From contig NZ_JBPAOH010000030.1 in assembly GCF_050875635.1 (NCBI RefSeq), forward strand, positions 1 through 64,000: a stretch of DNA of 64,000 bases. Direction: 5' to 3'. Below, piece after piece: positions 25,694 through 34,435 of this stretch (the first letter of the stretch is position 1; every line of letters begins with the position of its first letter). A program made the translations under genes and the position numbers. The notes below the pieces were generated by a model that saw only the letters and a list, made by a program, of their open reading frames with translations, was not told where the DNA came from and made no database searches. The stretch is from Hassallia sp050875635 (GTDB taxonomy: Bacteria; Cyanobacteriota; Cyanobacteriia; Cyanobacteriales; Nostocaceae).

Positions 25694-25883
25694 TTTTGTC
25701 TTTATGTCAAGTACTCTTTCCCGAAAAAATTAGGTTCCTCAAAAATTGGGAACCCGAAAAAGTGTAAAAATTAAGTTTTGTGTAGAGTCCGCTTGCAACT
25801 TCATTTATGCAAGCTCAAAATGTAGGCGATCGCTCAATTAAATGAGCTTCAACACGCAAAGGAAAAAATCAAAAAACCGTTTA

Positions 25884-26063
25884 TCAAGCCACACCAGAAA
25901 CAGAGAAGGCTACGAAAATCAAGCCCCCAACCAAAACTGTAGCGGCAATTCCCAGAAAAATATAGTTGCGCTTTTGTCCGTCGTTGAGAGGTTCCGCTTG
26001 ATATACCTTTGGTTCACGGGCAAAATTATTCAGACGACCGCCTTCTTCTGTTGTGTACGGCAT
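25884..26063 (-). CDS. psb34: Psb34 / ssl1498-family photosystem II assembly protein
   Basis: A 59-aa protein starting MPYTTEEGGRLNNFA, followed by EPKVYQAEP, and carrying one membrane helix at about residues 35-55. This N-terminus is characteristic of the ssl1498 family of HLIP-like proteins; in Thermosynechococcus Psb34 binds CP47 during photosystem II assembly. AGGA lies at good distance before the ATG. Encoded alone, antisense to no other gene. Length matches the family. Confidence 0.85.
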   Translation of the reverse strand: MPYTTEEGGRLNNFAREPKVYQAEPLNDGQKRNYIFLGIAATVLVGGLIFVAFSVSGVA

Positions 26064-26171
26064 GAATTGATTCCTACTTTGTGTTTGTTTATTTAATGTT
26101 ACAGAAGCTGAAGATTTTACTTTTCACTTTCGACATAAATCTTTACATTTCTTAATAATTCTTATTTCTCT

Positions 26172-26353
26172 TATACTTATGAGTTTTGCATTCTTGTGGG
26201 GAAATTAATTTGTCTCTCCCCTGCAATAACCCAGCGCCTTATGTGAGACGATTCCTTCATCATGAAGGTTGTCGTGGGATACCCTTGGATCTATTAAACG
26301 AACGCTTGTGCCACCTAAAAGCGAGCTGCGGACTCGCCCCAACCCAAGCGTCC
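26172..26353 (+). ncRNA. Candidate structured RNA (family unknown)
   Basis: A TATACT box at 26172-26177 is followed by a non-coding stretch with several strong stems. TTG-GGGGA pairs with TCCCC-CAA (26194-26228); CCTTCA/TGAAGG is in a hairpin near 26250; and ACGCTTG (about 26302) pairs with CAAGCGT (about 26344) enclosing GCGAG/CTCGC. The density of stems with little coding potential suggests an RNA gene of 150-200 nt between psb34 and the thiOG 3' end. It was not recognised as 6S, SRP, tmRNA or a TPP riboswitch. Confidence 0.4.
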
Positions 26354-28468
26354 CTAGCTAGTGATTGTCCCCTGAAGGGGTGAACTAGCGCTGGCATAAT
26401 TTTTAATGGGCATTCTGCCGGCAAGGTATGCCAGACGACCGGCGTATGTAGCCATATTCATCGCCTGCGCCATTGCTGCGGGGTTTTGAGATAAAGCGAT
26501 CGCGCTATTAATCAACAAAGCATCTGCGCCCATTTCCATCGCCTGCGCTGCCTCTGACGGCGATCCAATTCCCGCATCCACCACCACCGGCACACCAGCA
26601 TTTTCAATAATGATCTGAATATTCGCCGTTGTTTTCAGTCCTTGTCCAGATCCAATCGGCGATGCTAAAGGCATTACAGTTGCACAACCGACTTCTTCCA
26701 AACGTTTCGCTAACATTGGGTCAGCATTGATATAAGGCAATACAGCAAAACCTTCTTTCACCAGTTGTTCTGCCGCTTGCAGCGTCCCGATTGGATCTGG
26801 AAGTAAATATTTCGCATCGGGTATCACTTCCAACTTGACAAAATTATTATCTTCCTGTCCTAATAGCTTTGCCATTTCCCGTCCCAAACGGGCAACGCGA
26901 ATCGCCTCTTCTGCGGTTTGACAACCTGCGGTATTCGGCAACATCCAGATTTTTGTCCAATCGAGTGCTTCCGCTAAATTTTCATGTCCCGGTGCTTTAG
27001 TTTGTACTCGTCGCACCGCGACAGTCACAATTTGGCAACCGCTAGCGATGATACTTTGTTGCATTTCCTCAACGCTGCGATATTTACCAGTTCCCGTCAT
27101 CAACCGAGATTGAAAAGTTTTGCCAGCAATTATCAAAGGTGAATCCCGTAGGGGCGGGGTTTCCCCGCCCATATTCGGTAACGCGGTTTTCCCGTTTATA
27201 TCTCCCACAGCACAAGAATTCGCAGAATGAGTAAGCATGGTAGTAGATGACTTAGCGAGAAATCGCGAATAGTTGAAATGAGTTAGTAGGGAATCTGATT
27301 TTTGTTCGCAAATTAAATCGGCTATCAATGTCGCTGTTATCGGCGCGAGCAGAATACCATTACGGTAATGACCAATAGCTAAAGTTAAATTTTTACAGTG
27401 ACTAGTGCCAAGAATAGGTAATTCATCGGGGGTAGCAGGGCGAAATCCCCACCATAATTCCTCAATCGGATAATCTTGTAATTGCGGATATAGGCGGATA
27501 GCTGCTTGTAGCAAGTATGATATGCTAGCTGGGGTGTTGTGAGGAGTGAAGCCAACATCTTCGCTAGTTGCGCCTAAAATAATCCGTCTGTCGCGCCTTG
27601 GTACGATGTAAATATCTTGTCCATACAAAATCCGTTTTAAAGGCAATTCTGAAGTAAATTCTGGCGATCGCAAACTCAGCATTTGCCCTTTTTTCGGACG
27701 CACGGGTAAGGGTAACAATTCATTCGACCAAGCACCCCCGGCTAAAACATACTGTTCAGCACGAATCGCAAGAGCGTTAGTTTGTACGCCTAAAACTTGC
27801 CCTTGCTGCTGTTCAATAGCTTCAACTGTAACGCCTTCTTTGAGTTCAACGCCGAGGGACTCTGCTGCTGTCCACAATACCCGCGCTAAAGCTCTATTAT
27901 CTACTTGCCCATCTTCAGGATACCACCAGCCACCAACTACTTCATCTGCCAATCCCGGCTGATATTGATGAATTGCTTCTTTATCTAACCAGTAAGCCTG
28001 GGAGGAGGGGGAGTAGGGATTAGGGAGTAGGGAGTGGGGAAGATAAGGTGAAAATTCCCCAAGTCGTCCTCCTTGTCCTCCAAGTCGTCCCCCTTGTCCC
28101 CCAAGTCGTCCTCCTTGTCCCCCAAGTCGTCCCCCTTGTCTCCTTGTCTCCTTGTCTCCAAGGAGTCCCCCTTCCCCATAAATCGGTGCTAAAATGCCGC
28201 AAGATGAGTAACCAGTATTTAAGCCTGTAAGGTCTTCTAGTTTGCGTGTCCAGTCGGGATATAAACGACGCGATCGCCTACACAAAGACTGCATCGCCTC
28301 ACCTGAGATGTTTTCGGCATCTGGTGCTAACATCCCGGCAGCTGCGTGGGTGGCGGCAGCTTTAAAGTCGCGGCAAAGTACGGTAACATTGCAACTTCGC
28401 AATTTTAGTTCAATGGCGATCGCTAAACCAATAACGCCGCCACCGATAATTAAAACGTCATTATTCAT
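26354..28468 (-). CDS. thiOG: ThiO-ThiG fusion: glycine oxidase and thiazole synthase
   Basis: A 704-aa bifunctional thiamine-pathway enzyme. Residues 1 to about 370 are the FAD-dependent glycine oxidase ThiO (GGGVIGLAIAIEL at 9-21, AAAGMLAP, ...GHYRNGILLAP). Residues about 440-700 are ThiG (SRLMTGTGKYRS, VAVRRV, VKLEVIPD with the imine-forming Lys region, VVDAGIGSPSEAAQAMEMGADALLINSAIA). ThiO makes dehydroglycine, which ThiG joins to deoxyxylulose phosphate and thiocarboxylated ThiS. Fusion is usual in cyanobacteria. Residues about 100-157 are repeat-derived (GGRLGGQ units), and the linker contains a GGCGGGGTTTCCCCGCC palindrome. No thiS is adjacent. Confidence 0.9.
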   Translation of the reverse strand: MNNDVLIIGGGVIGLAIAIELKLRSCNVTVLCRDFKAAATHAAAGMLAPDAENISGEAMQSLCRRSRRLYPDWTRKLEDLTGLNTGYSSCGILAPIYGEGGLLGDKETRRQGGRLGGQGGRLGGQGGRLGGQGGRLGEFSPYLPHSLLPNPYSPSSQAYWLDKEAIHQYQPGLADEVVGGWWYPEDGQVDNRALARVLWTAAESLGVELKEGVTVEAIEQQQGQVLGVQTNALAIRAEQYVLAGGAWSNELLPLPVRPKKGQMLSLRSPEFTSELPLKRILYGQDIYIVPRRDRRIILGATSEDVGFTPHNTPASISYLLQAAIRLYPQLQDYPIEELWWGFRPATPDELPILGTSHCKNLTLAIGHYRNGILLAPITATLIADLICEQKSDSLLTHFNYSRFLAKSSTTMLTHSANSCAVGDINGKTALPNMGGETPPLRDSPLIIAGKTFQSRLMTGTGKYRSVEEMQQSIIASGCQIVTVAVRRVQTKAPGHENLAEALDWTKIWMLPNTAGCQTAEEAIRVARLGREMAKLLGQEDNNFVKLEVIPDAKYLLPDPIGTLQAAEQLVKEGFAVLPYINADPMLAKRLEEVGCATVMPLASPIGSGQGLKTTANIQIIIENAGVPVVVDAGIGSPSEAAQAMEMGADALLINSAIALSQNPAAMAQAMNMATYAGRLAYLAGRMPIKNYASASSPLQGTITS
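27148..27172. repeat. GTAGGGGCGGGGTTTCCCCGCCC palindrome in the thiOG linker
   Basis: A strong hairpin sequence read as protein between the ThiO and ThiG domains, of a type widespread between genes in cyanobacteria. It lies where extra residues are tolerated. Confidence 0.75.
27995..28175. repeat. Repeat array inserted in frame (thiOG)
   Basis: TAGGGAGTAGGGAG units are followed by CAAGTCGTCCCCCTTGTCC units and CTCCTTGTCTC. The coding strand reads as GGQGGRL repeats. The array adds about 58 residues to ThiO. Confidence 0.88.
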
Positions 28469-28787
28469 TAGTTATTAATCATTAGTTATTAGTTCTTAGA
28501 TACTAACAACTCATAACTCTGAACAAACACGGGGAATGGGGAATGGGGAATGGGTAATGGGTAATGGGGCATGGGGCATGGGGGAGGCAGTGCGGTCTTG
28601 GGGTCTCCCCAAGTGGAGCACCTGCCGTCATGGGGCATGGGGAATGGGTAATGGGAAAAAATACGTTACCAATTACCAATTCTCAATTACCAATTACCAA
28701 TTACCAATTCCCAATGCCCAATGCCCAATCCCCAATGCCCCATGCCCAATTACCAATTCCCAATTCCCAAATCGCGCCTTGTAGTTC
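28469..28787. repeat. Intergenic repeat module with dispersed insert
   Basis: GGGGAATGGGTAATGGGG units (28530-28583), a short dispersed insert (28584-28626: GAGGCAGTGCGG to GCACCTGCC), more AATGGGG units, then ACCAATTACC and CAATGCCC units to 28770. No gene; frames here are repeat artefacts. Confidence 0.88.
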
Positions 28788-29129
28788 CTACCATAAAGCG
28801 CGAACTGGTCCGCCGGAATTTGTATCAGTTGATTGGTCGGGTGATTGAGAATTATCAGGGGTTGGGTCTGGAGTGTTATCGGTTTGCTCTTGATTATTTT
28901 CGCTAGTTGACTCTTGAGAGTTATTCTGAGCAACGCTGTTGCGATTTTCGCCCTGATTTCTCGTGCCACTGCTATTAACATTAAGATTGGCAGGTAAGAC
29001 TTCGGATCTACCCCTGACAGGTGGAGCGCTTGCATTTTGTCCACCCATAGGAAAGTTTATACCTAACAATGTACCTAGCAAAATTGCCAAGCCTCCAGCC
29101 ATAAGAATTAGCGGTGTCCATCTACCCAT
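28788..29129 (-). CDS. Small anchored protein with acidic low-complexity tail
   Basis: A 113-aa protein: residues 6-25 are a membrane helix (LILMAGGLAILLGTLLG). The rest is rich in N, S, Q, D, T and P and probably disordered, facing the periplasm. No catalytic motif. It lies 15 bases downstream of the ferredoxin gene on the same strand and may be co-transcribed. The C-terminal PVRALW is clear of the repeats. Unknown function; likely a real gene because of its normal start (GGAG close before the ATG). Confidence 0.6.
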   Translation of the reverse strand: MGRWTPLILMAGGLAILLGTLLGINFPMGGQNASAPPVRGRSEVLPANLNVNSSGTRNQGENRNSVAQNNSQESTSENNQEQTDNTPDPTPDNSQSPDQSTDTNSGGPVRALW

Positions 29130-29144
29130 GTTTTTATCTCCTTT

Positions 29145-29648
29145 TTAACCTTCTGCTGTCCACACTATTTGAGAACCTTGTCCCCAAAACCCATCAAATT
29201 TTGTTACTTTCACATCCCCTAAAACCTGAGTTTGGCTTTTCTTACAGAAAGCCGGCGGGAAAGCCCACTCCACGCGCGGGGTGGGATGAACCGTCGCCCG
29301 CCGACTTGGGGCCCTATCGCATTGGGCATTGGCATTCTTTCCCATGCCCCATGCCCCATTCCCCATGCCCGCTCTCATCCCACTCCACGCGCGGGGTGGG
29401 ATGAGCTTAAGTAGGTTTGATGTAGGAGAATGGGGAGGAAGCGATCGCCTCGCATTGTCACGCCAATTAGCCGCTGACACTTCTGGTTCTACTTTGACGG
29501 CACAAGTACCACAACTGCCAATACCCCGACAGTTTATGAATGATGCGCCGCCATTGTAGAGGTCAATACCATTGTGCAGCAAAACTTTGCGTAAGTTTGC
29601 TTTCTTCTCGCACTCAATTGTTTTACCTTGAGCTAGTACCTTAGGCAT
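29145..29648 (-). CDS. [2Fe-2S] ferredoxin with disruptive in-frame insertion
   Basis: A 167-aa plant-type ferredoxin-like protein. Residues 1-82 follow a cyanobacterial ferredoxin subfamily, with ligands Cys40, Cys46 and Cys49 (NCRGIGSCGTC) and ARRSLPPHSP. The end, QTQVLGDVKVTKFDGFWGQGSQ, is also normal. Between them, residues about 84-136 are repeat-derived. Relatives as I recall them read LACQTQV at the junction, with the fourth cluster Cys just before Gln; here the residue is Ser138 and the nearest Cys is 134. Relatives are near 105-110 aa. Either Cys134 or Cys110 substitutes, or the cluster is lost. Electron-transfer role otherwise expected. Confidence 0.75.
   Translation of the reverse strand: MPKVLAQGKTIECEKKANLRKVLLHNGIDLYNGGASFINCRGIGSCGTCAVKVEPEVSAANWRDNARRSLPPHSPTSNLLKLIPPRAWSGMRAGMGNGAWGMGKNANAQCDRAPSRRATVHPTPRVEWAFPPAFCKKSQTQVLGDVKVTKFDGFWGQGSQIVWTAEG
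29268..29405. repeat. Composite repeat inserted in the ferredoxin gene
   Basis: Two direct copies of CCCACTCCACGCGCGGGGTG (about 29264-29283 and 29379-29398) flank a stretch of CATTGGGC and CCCATGCCCC units. The arrangement looks like a dispersed repeat duplicated around, or invaded by, a heptamer array. Confidence 0.85.
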
Positions 29649-29721
29649 TGCTCAAATTTCCGAACTGGCTTTTTGTTGTATATTGGCACATCGCTTTGAA
29701 AGTTGTCTCTATTGTACTTTT

Positions 29722-31449
29722 ATGACCGAAAATCCCTCACCCCCACTTTGGATCTATGACACCACGCTACGGGATGGCACTCAACGCGAAGGGCTATCAG
29801 TGTCTATAGAAGATAAACTACGCATTGCTCGCAGGTTGGATCGGCTTGGTGTACCCTTTATTGAAGGAGGATGGCCCGGAGCAAATCCAAAGGATGTACA
29901 GTTTTTCTGGCAATTACAAGAAGATCCGCTAAAAGTAGCAGAAATTGTTGCATTTTGCTCGACCAGAAGACCGAACACCAATGCGGCAGATGAGCCAATG
30001 TTGCAAGCCATTCTTGCTGCTGGTACTCGCTGGGTGACAATTTTTGGTAAGTCTTGGGATTTACACGTCACAGAAGGTCTGAAGACAAGTTTAGCAGAAA
30101 ATTTAGCGATGATTCGCGACACGATTGAGTATCTTCGCGCTTCTGGTCGTCGCGTTATATACGATGCGGAACACTGGTTTGATGGCTACAAACACAATCG
30201 GGAATACGCTTTACAGACATTAGAGGCAGCAGCTACGGCTGGTGCTGAATGGCTCGTCCTCTGCGATACTAATGGCGGAACTTTACCACACGAAATTAGC
30301 CAAATTGTTCAAGATGTGGTAATGGCGAATAGGGCATGGGGGAGGCAGTGCGTTGCGGAGGTCACAAACGTTGTAGCACCTGCCGTCATGGGGCATGGGG
30401 GAGGCAGTGCGTTGCGGAGGCACTGCCTCCCCAATTACCAATTCCCAATTCCCCAAATTGGCATTCACACTCATAATGATTCAGATACGGCAGTTGCTAA
30501 CGCCTTAGCTGCTGTTATGGCAGGGGCAAGGATGGTGCAAGGTACAATTAACGGTTATGGTGAACGCTGCGGTAATGCTAATTTGTGTTCTTTGATTCCG
30601 AATTTGCAACTCAAGCTAGGTTATAGCTGTATACAAGAAAACCAGCTATCTAAGCTAACAGAAGCTAGTCGCTTTGTCAGCGAAGTTGTCAATCTTGCAC
30701 CTGATGAACATGCCCCTTTTGTCGGGCGATCGGCATTTGCCCATAAAGGTGGTATCCATGTTTCAGCGGTAGAACGCAATCCCTTAACTTATGAACACAT
30801 TCAGCCAGAACAAATTGGTAATCGTCGCCGCATTGTCATTTCCGAACAAGCTGGACTGAGTAACGTTTTGGCAAAAGCCCGCAGTTTTGGGATTGAACTA
30901 GATAAGCAAAATCCACAAGCACGGGAAATTCTCCAACGCTTGAAAGATTTGGAGAGTGAAGGATATCAATTTGAAGCAGCGGAGGCAAGTTTTGAGTTGC
31001 TGATGCGCGAAGGTTTGGAAAAACGTCCTTTATTTTTTGAAATTAAAGGGTTTCAAGTACACTGTGACTTAGTGGAAGGAAAAGAAAGTACCAGTGCTTT
31101 AGCGACTGTGAAAGTAACTGTCAACGATAAGGATATTCTCGAAGCTGCGGAAGGTAACGGACCGGTTGCGGCTTTGGATGCAGCGTTACGCAAAGCTTTG
31201 GTCAACTTCTATCCGCAAATTGCCGCTTTTGAATTGACAGATTACAAAGTGCGGATTCTTAACGGACATACGGGTACAGCAGCGAAAACCCGCGTTTTGG
31301 TGGAATCGCGCAATAGTCATCAACGCTGGACAACTGTAGGAGTTTCTACCAACATTTTGGAGGCTTCCTATCATGCGGTGGTGGAAGGGTTGGAATATGG
31401 TTTGTTATTGCATTCACAAGCTGAAGTAGCGCTGAATGCTTCTAGTTGA
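29722..31449 (+). CDS. cimA: (R)-citramalate synthase
   Basis: A 575-aa enzyme of the isopropylmalate/homocitrate synthase superfamily. Motifs: YDTTLRDGTQREG with catalytic Arg/Asp, FIEGGWPGANPKD, LCDTNGGTLP, GIHTHNDSDTAVAN (metal-binding His pair), NGYGERCGNAN and AFAHKGGIHVSAV, then the LeuA-dimer-like C-terminal regulatory domain. It condenses pyruvate with acetyl-CoA to open the threonine-independent isoleucine route. ATG 29722 was chosen over an upstream TTG because the next residues match the family. Residues about 201-245 are an in-frame dispersed-repeat insertion just before GIHTHND. The regulatory domain is intact. Confidence 0.9.
   Translation: MTENPSPPLWIYDTTLRDGTQREGLSVSIEDKLRIARRLDRLGVPFIEGGWPGANPKDVQFFWQLQEDPLKVAEIVAFCSTRRPNTNAADEPMLQAILAAGTRWVTIFGKSWDLHVTEGLKTSLAENLAMIRDTIEYLRASGRRVIYDAEHWFDGYKHNREYALQTLEAAATAGAEWLVLCDTNGGTLPHEISQIVQDVVMANRAWGRQCVAEVTNVVAPAVMGHGGGSALRRHCLPNYQFPIPQIGIHTHNDSDTAVANALAAVMAGARMVQGTINGYGERCGNANLCSLIPNLQLKLGYSCIQENQLSKLTEASRFVSEVVNLAPDEHAPFVGRSAFAHKGGIHVSAVERNPLTYEHIQPEQIGNRRRIVISEQAGLSNVLAKARSFGIELDKQNPQAREILQRLKDLESEGYQFEAAEASFELLMREGLEKRPLFFEIKGFQVHCDLVEGKESTSALATVKVTVNDKDILEAAEGNGPVAALDAALRKALVNFYPQIAAFELTDYKVRILNGHTGTAAKTRVLVESRNSHQRWTTVGVSTNILEASYHAVVEGLEYGLLLHSQAEVALNASS
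30322..30456. repeat. Dispersed insert plus hairpin in cimA
   Basis: Contains GAGGCAGTGCG to GCACCTGCC (30342-30384), then a second GGGGAGGCAGTGC paired with GCACTGCCTCCCC (30397-30432) and CCAATTACC units. It is the only copy of this dispersed element seen inside a conserved coding region here. Confidence 0.9.
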
Positions 31450-31600
31450 GGGTAATGGGGAATGGGGCATGGGGCATGGGGCATGGGGAATGGTAATGGG
31501 AAAGAATTATTACCGATGCCCGATGCCCATTGCCCAATCACCAATTACCCATTACCAATTACCCATTACCAATTACCCATTACCCTCATTCCAACTTTAC
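31450..31600. repeat. Facing arrays after cimA
   Basis: GGGTAATGGGGAATGGGGCATGG units, then CCCATTACCAATTACC units. They begin immediately after the cimA stop codon. The rest of the gap to 31746 has no gene. Confidence 0.9.
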
Positions 31601-31746
31601 AGTAGCCAAATTGCCAATCCCAGACAAACATTTAACACTCCCATACCCACATAGGTTAAGCGGCAATTTGGGAAAAGGCTTACACAAGGGGCAGCCTAAC
31701 TACTAAAATCTTTAAGATCGGTGAAGAAATCGGCAAGCGCTATCTT

Positions 31747-31980
31747 TTATGAGATAGTTTCCCAAGCTTGGGCGACTACTTGACTCAACCAGCGTCGTTG
31801 TTGCTTATCCAGCATTTGGTCATCTGCTAACACCTGAGCTGTTAATTCTTCCAAAGATTGACCTTGAGAGCGGACAATTTTAATTACTCCGGCGATCGCA
31901 GCTGCAACTAATTCTTCATCAACGGGGTTTTGTCGTAAATTAACAATTTCTTGGGGACTGTGTGGGATGGGATAATTCAT
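31747..31980 (-). CDS. Small conserved-type protein of unknown function
   Basis: A 77-aa helical acidic protein (EELVAAAIAGVIKIVRSQGQSLEELTAQVLADD). No Cys, no membrane helix. It looks like small proteins found near many cyanobacterial genes, with no function assigned. It is read divergently from the CruP-like gene; the 130-base gap presumably holds both promoters. Confidence 0.6.
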   Translation of the reverse strand: MNYPIPHSPQEIVNLRQNPVDEELVAAAIAGVIKIVRSQGQSLEELTAQVLADDQMLDKQQRRWLSQVVAQAWETIS

Positions 31981-32140
31981 GGCGTGCGTTTACAGATAAT
32001 TACAAAATGAAGAACGAATTTGACAAACTATTAAAGTTTCTTCACTGAATATTTATTCGACCGATAGGGCGGAGTTTACCTTAATTGCTTCCTTTCTTAA
32101 ATCTGTCTTAATGAGTAGATTCATCGGAAATGTCAGAAAA

Positions 32141-34276
32141 ATGAAACAAATACTTTATTTAGAAATTCCCACTCCGGATACAACGGCTGTACGCGAGTGG
32201 TTGCAAGCAGATTTTGAACTAGATACTGGGGAAAAAGTACTCACCCCCTCAGGTTTCCGTTTAAAGATTCCACATACTACAACTGATGAGGTGACAATTA
32301 CCGAAAAATTATTTACAGAAATTTCTGTATTTGTCTGGTCGGTACAGCGAACCACGTATTTAAAAGCTTTCCGTTGGGGAGATAAGCCTTTCCCTCATGA
32401 AAGGAAAATCTTACAAAGCCTGACTAATCAAATCAGAAGCCGCTTTCCCCACCATTACCCGGAACCGCCACCAATTGATTTATCCAAACAATCAATTTTT
32501 GAAGCGCTAGCGCCTTATTATCCTCTCACCGTCAAGTATTTCCAGAAAATGCCCAAAGGTGAATATGACCTGCAACGCGCTTACTGGTGGGAACAACGAT
32601 GGCGCGAAGGTGTGCGTAATCCCAAGCAACCGCGTCAGGTAATCTTTGAGGACAGACTTGGGGACAGGGAGACAAGGGGACAAGGGGACAAGGAGAAAAA
32701 TAGTAATTCTTTCCCCCTCTCCCCCTCCTCCTCTCCTACCTACGATTTGATCTACATCGGCGGCGCTTTAGGGGCGATTCATGCGGCGGTGATGGCGCAA
32801 TTGGGGTATAAGGTGTTGTTAGTGGAGAGATTGCCTTTTGGAAGGATGAATCGGGAATGGAATATTTCCCGTGATGAAATTCAAAGCTTGATTAATCTGG
32901 GTTTGGTGACTCCCGCTGAGGTGGAATCTATCATTGCACGAGAGTACAAAGACGGATTTAATAAGTTTTTTGATGGTAATAATCCGGAGAAATTGCGATC
33001 GCCTATACTGCACACTCCCACTGTGCTAAATGTAGCCTTGGATTCCGATAAATGGCTGCAATTATGCGGACAAAAGCTCAAAGCCGCTGGCGGTGAAATC
33101 TGGGATGAGACAGAGTTTATCCGGGCAGATATTAGTAATACACAAGTAGTAATTAATGTCAAGGATTTACCCAGTCAAACTGAAAAGCAAGTTAGTGGGC
33201 GAGTGCTGGTGGATGCGATGGGAACTGCTTCGCCGATCGCTTGGCAATTAAATGGCGGTCGGGCTTTTGACAGTGTTTGTCCAACGGTGGGAGCAGTAAT
33301 TGATGGTGGATTTGAGCCAGGGGCGTGGGATTCGCAGTATGGCGACGTTCTCAACAGCCACGGAGATATTTCGCGGGGAAGACAGTTGATTTGGGAATTA
33401 TTTCCCGGAGCCGGTGAAGAATTGACGATTTATTTATTTCACTACCACGAAGTAAATCGGCAAAATCCCGGTTCGCTGCTGGAAATGTACGAGGACTTCT
33501 TCACGATTTTGCCAGAGTATCGACGCTGCGATATGGATAAGCTGGTGTGGAAAAAACCGACATTTGGATATATACCGGGATATTTTAGTGTGAGAAATGG
33601 CGATCGCAAAGTTGCTTTCGATCGATTATTAGCGATCGGTGACGCCGCTTCTCTGCAATCTCCCCTTGTTTTTACCGGCTTTGGTTCTTTAGTTCGCAAC
33701 TTAGAACGCTTAACAACTCTTTTAGATGTAGCCCTCAAGCATGACTTGCTCAGTTTCCGACACCTGAACCAAATTAGCGCTTACCAAAGTAACGTTTCCG
33801 TAACTTGGCTATTTTCCAAAGGAATGATGGTTCCCACAGGAAAATTTTTACCACCCCAACGGATTAACTCGATGCTAAATACCTTCTTTGGGCTATTAGC
33901 AGACGAACCCCTTGAAGTGGCAGATAATTTCATTAAAGATAGATGCGATTGGTTCACCTTTAACCGTTTAGCACTAAAAGCAGCTCGCACAAATCCGGCA
34001 TTGTTGCTGTGGATTTGGCAACTTGCAGGACCAAAAGATTTAATGCGGTGGCTAAGTAACTACTTGAACTTTGGTCGTTACGCTTTAAATAGCGCTTTAC
34101 TCATTCGATGGTTTCCCCGCTTCCTCAAGCGAATCCAGCCTTGGCTAGAAACCCGCAATCCTGCATTGTGGTTGAGGTTGTTAGCACTTAATTACGCCCT
34201 CACCATTGGCAAACCGCGTGCCCAAAATCAGGTAGCAAAACTCAGCCCAAAAGCGAGAATTCAAATTAGTCATTGA
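32141..34276 (+). CDS. cruP: CruA/CruP-type lycopene cyclase-like FAD protein
   Basis: About 711 aa. A 180-residue N-terminal region is followed by an FAD-binding domain (LIYIGGALGAIHAAVMAQLGY, then VLLVERL), the conserved NREWNISRDEIQSL, and a C-terminal region with LAIGDAASLQSPLVFTGFGSL typical of lycopene cyclases and their paralogues. Of the two cyanobacterial types the overall pattern fits CruP better; CruP is linked to limiting oxidative damage and its cyclase activity is doubtful. The frame is open from 32111, but Met at 32141 (MKQILYLEIPTP) matches the family start. Residues about 173-198 are repeat-derived, located in the linker between domains. Name is tentative. Confidence 0.65.
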   Translation: MKQILYLEIPTPDTTAVREWLQADFELDTGEKVLTPSGFRLKIPHTTTDEVTITEKLFTEISVFVWSVQRTTYLKAFRWGDKPFPHERKILQSLTNQIRSRFPHHYPEPPPIDLSKQSIFEALAPYYPLTVKYFQKMPKGEYDLQRAYWWEQRWREGVRNPKQPRQVIFEDRLGDRETRGQGDKEKNSNSFPLSPSSSPTYDLIYIGGALGAIHAAVMAQLGYKVLLVERLPFGRMNREWNISRDEIQSLINLGLVTPAEVESIIAREYKDGFNKFFDGNNPEKLRSPILHTPTVLNVALDSDKWLQLCGQKLKAAGGEIWDETEFIRADISNTQVVINVKDLPSQTEKQVSGRVLVDAMGTASPIAWQLNGGRAFDSVCPTVGAVIDGGFEPGAWDSQYGDVLNSHGDISRGRQLIWELFPGAGEELTIYLFHYHEVNRQNPGSLLEMYEDFFTILPEYRRCDMDKLVWKKPTFGYIPGYFSVRNGDRKVAFDRLLAIGDAASLQSPLVFTGFGSLVRNLERLTTLLDVALKHDLLSFRHLNQISAYQSNVSVTWLFSKGMMVPTGKFLPPQRINSMLNTFFGLLADEPLEVADNFIKDRCDWFTFNRLALKAARTNPALLLWIWQLAGPKDLMRWLSNYLNFGRYALNSALLIRWFPRFLKRIQPWLETRNPALWLRLLALNYALTIGKPRAQNQVAKLSPKARIQISH
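32652..32742. repeat. Repeat array inserted in frame (CruP-like)
   Basis: GGGGACAGGGAGACAAGG units followed by CCCCCTCTCCCCCTCCTCCTC, giving a charged Gly/Asp/Lys run then Ser/Pro run in the protein, as in MidA. Confidence 0.85.
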
Positions 34277-34435
34277 GAATTGGGGATTGGTAATGGGTAA
34301 TAGGTAATTGGGAATTGGAAATTGGGAATTTGGCAATGGGCAATGGGCATCGGGCACTGGGAATTGGGAATAAGAAATTCTTTCCATGCCCCATGCCTTA
34401 TGCCCCATGCCCCATGCCCTATTCCCCATTCCCCA
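34277..34435. repeat. Facing arrays after the CruP-like gene
   Basis: GGTAATGGGTAATAGG and GGCAATGGGCAT units, then CCATGCCCCATGCC and CCCCATTCCCC units. They begin right after one stop codon and reach the stop of the convergent VOC gene. Confidence 0.9.

Noticed and set aside
26354..26400. Possible TPP riboswitch near thiOG
   Set aside because: It lies at the 3' end of the gene and lacks the conserved TPP aptamer core; the 5' side of thiOG near 28500 shows only repeats.
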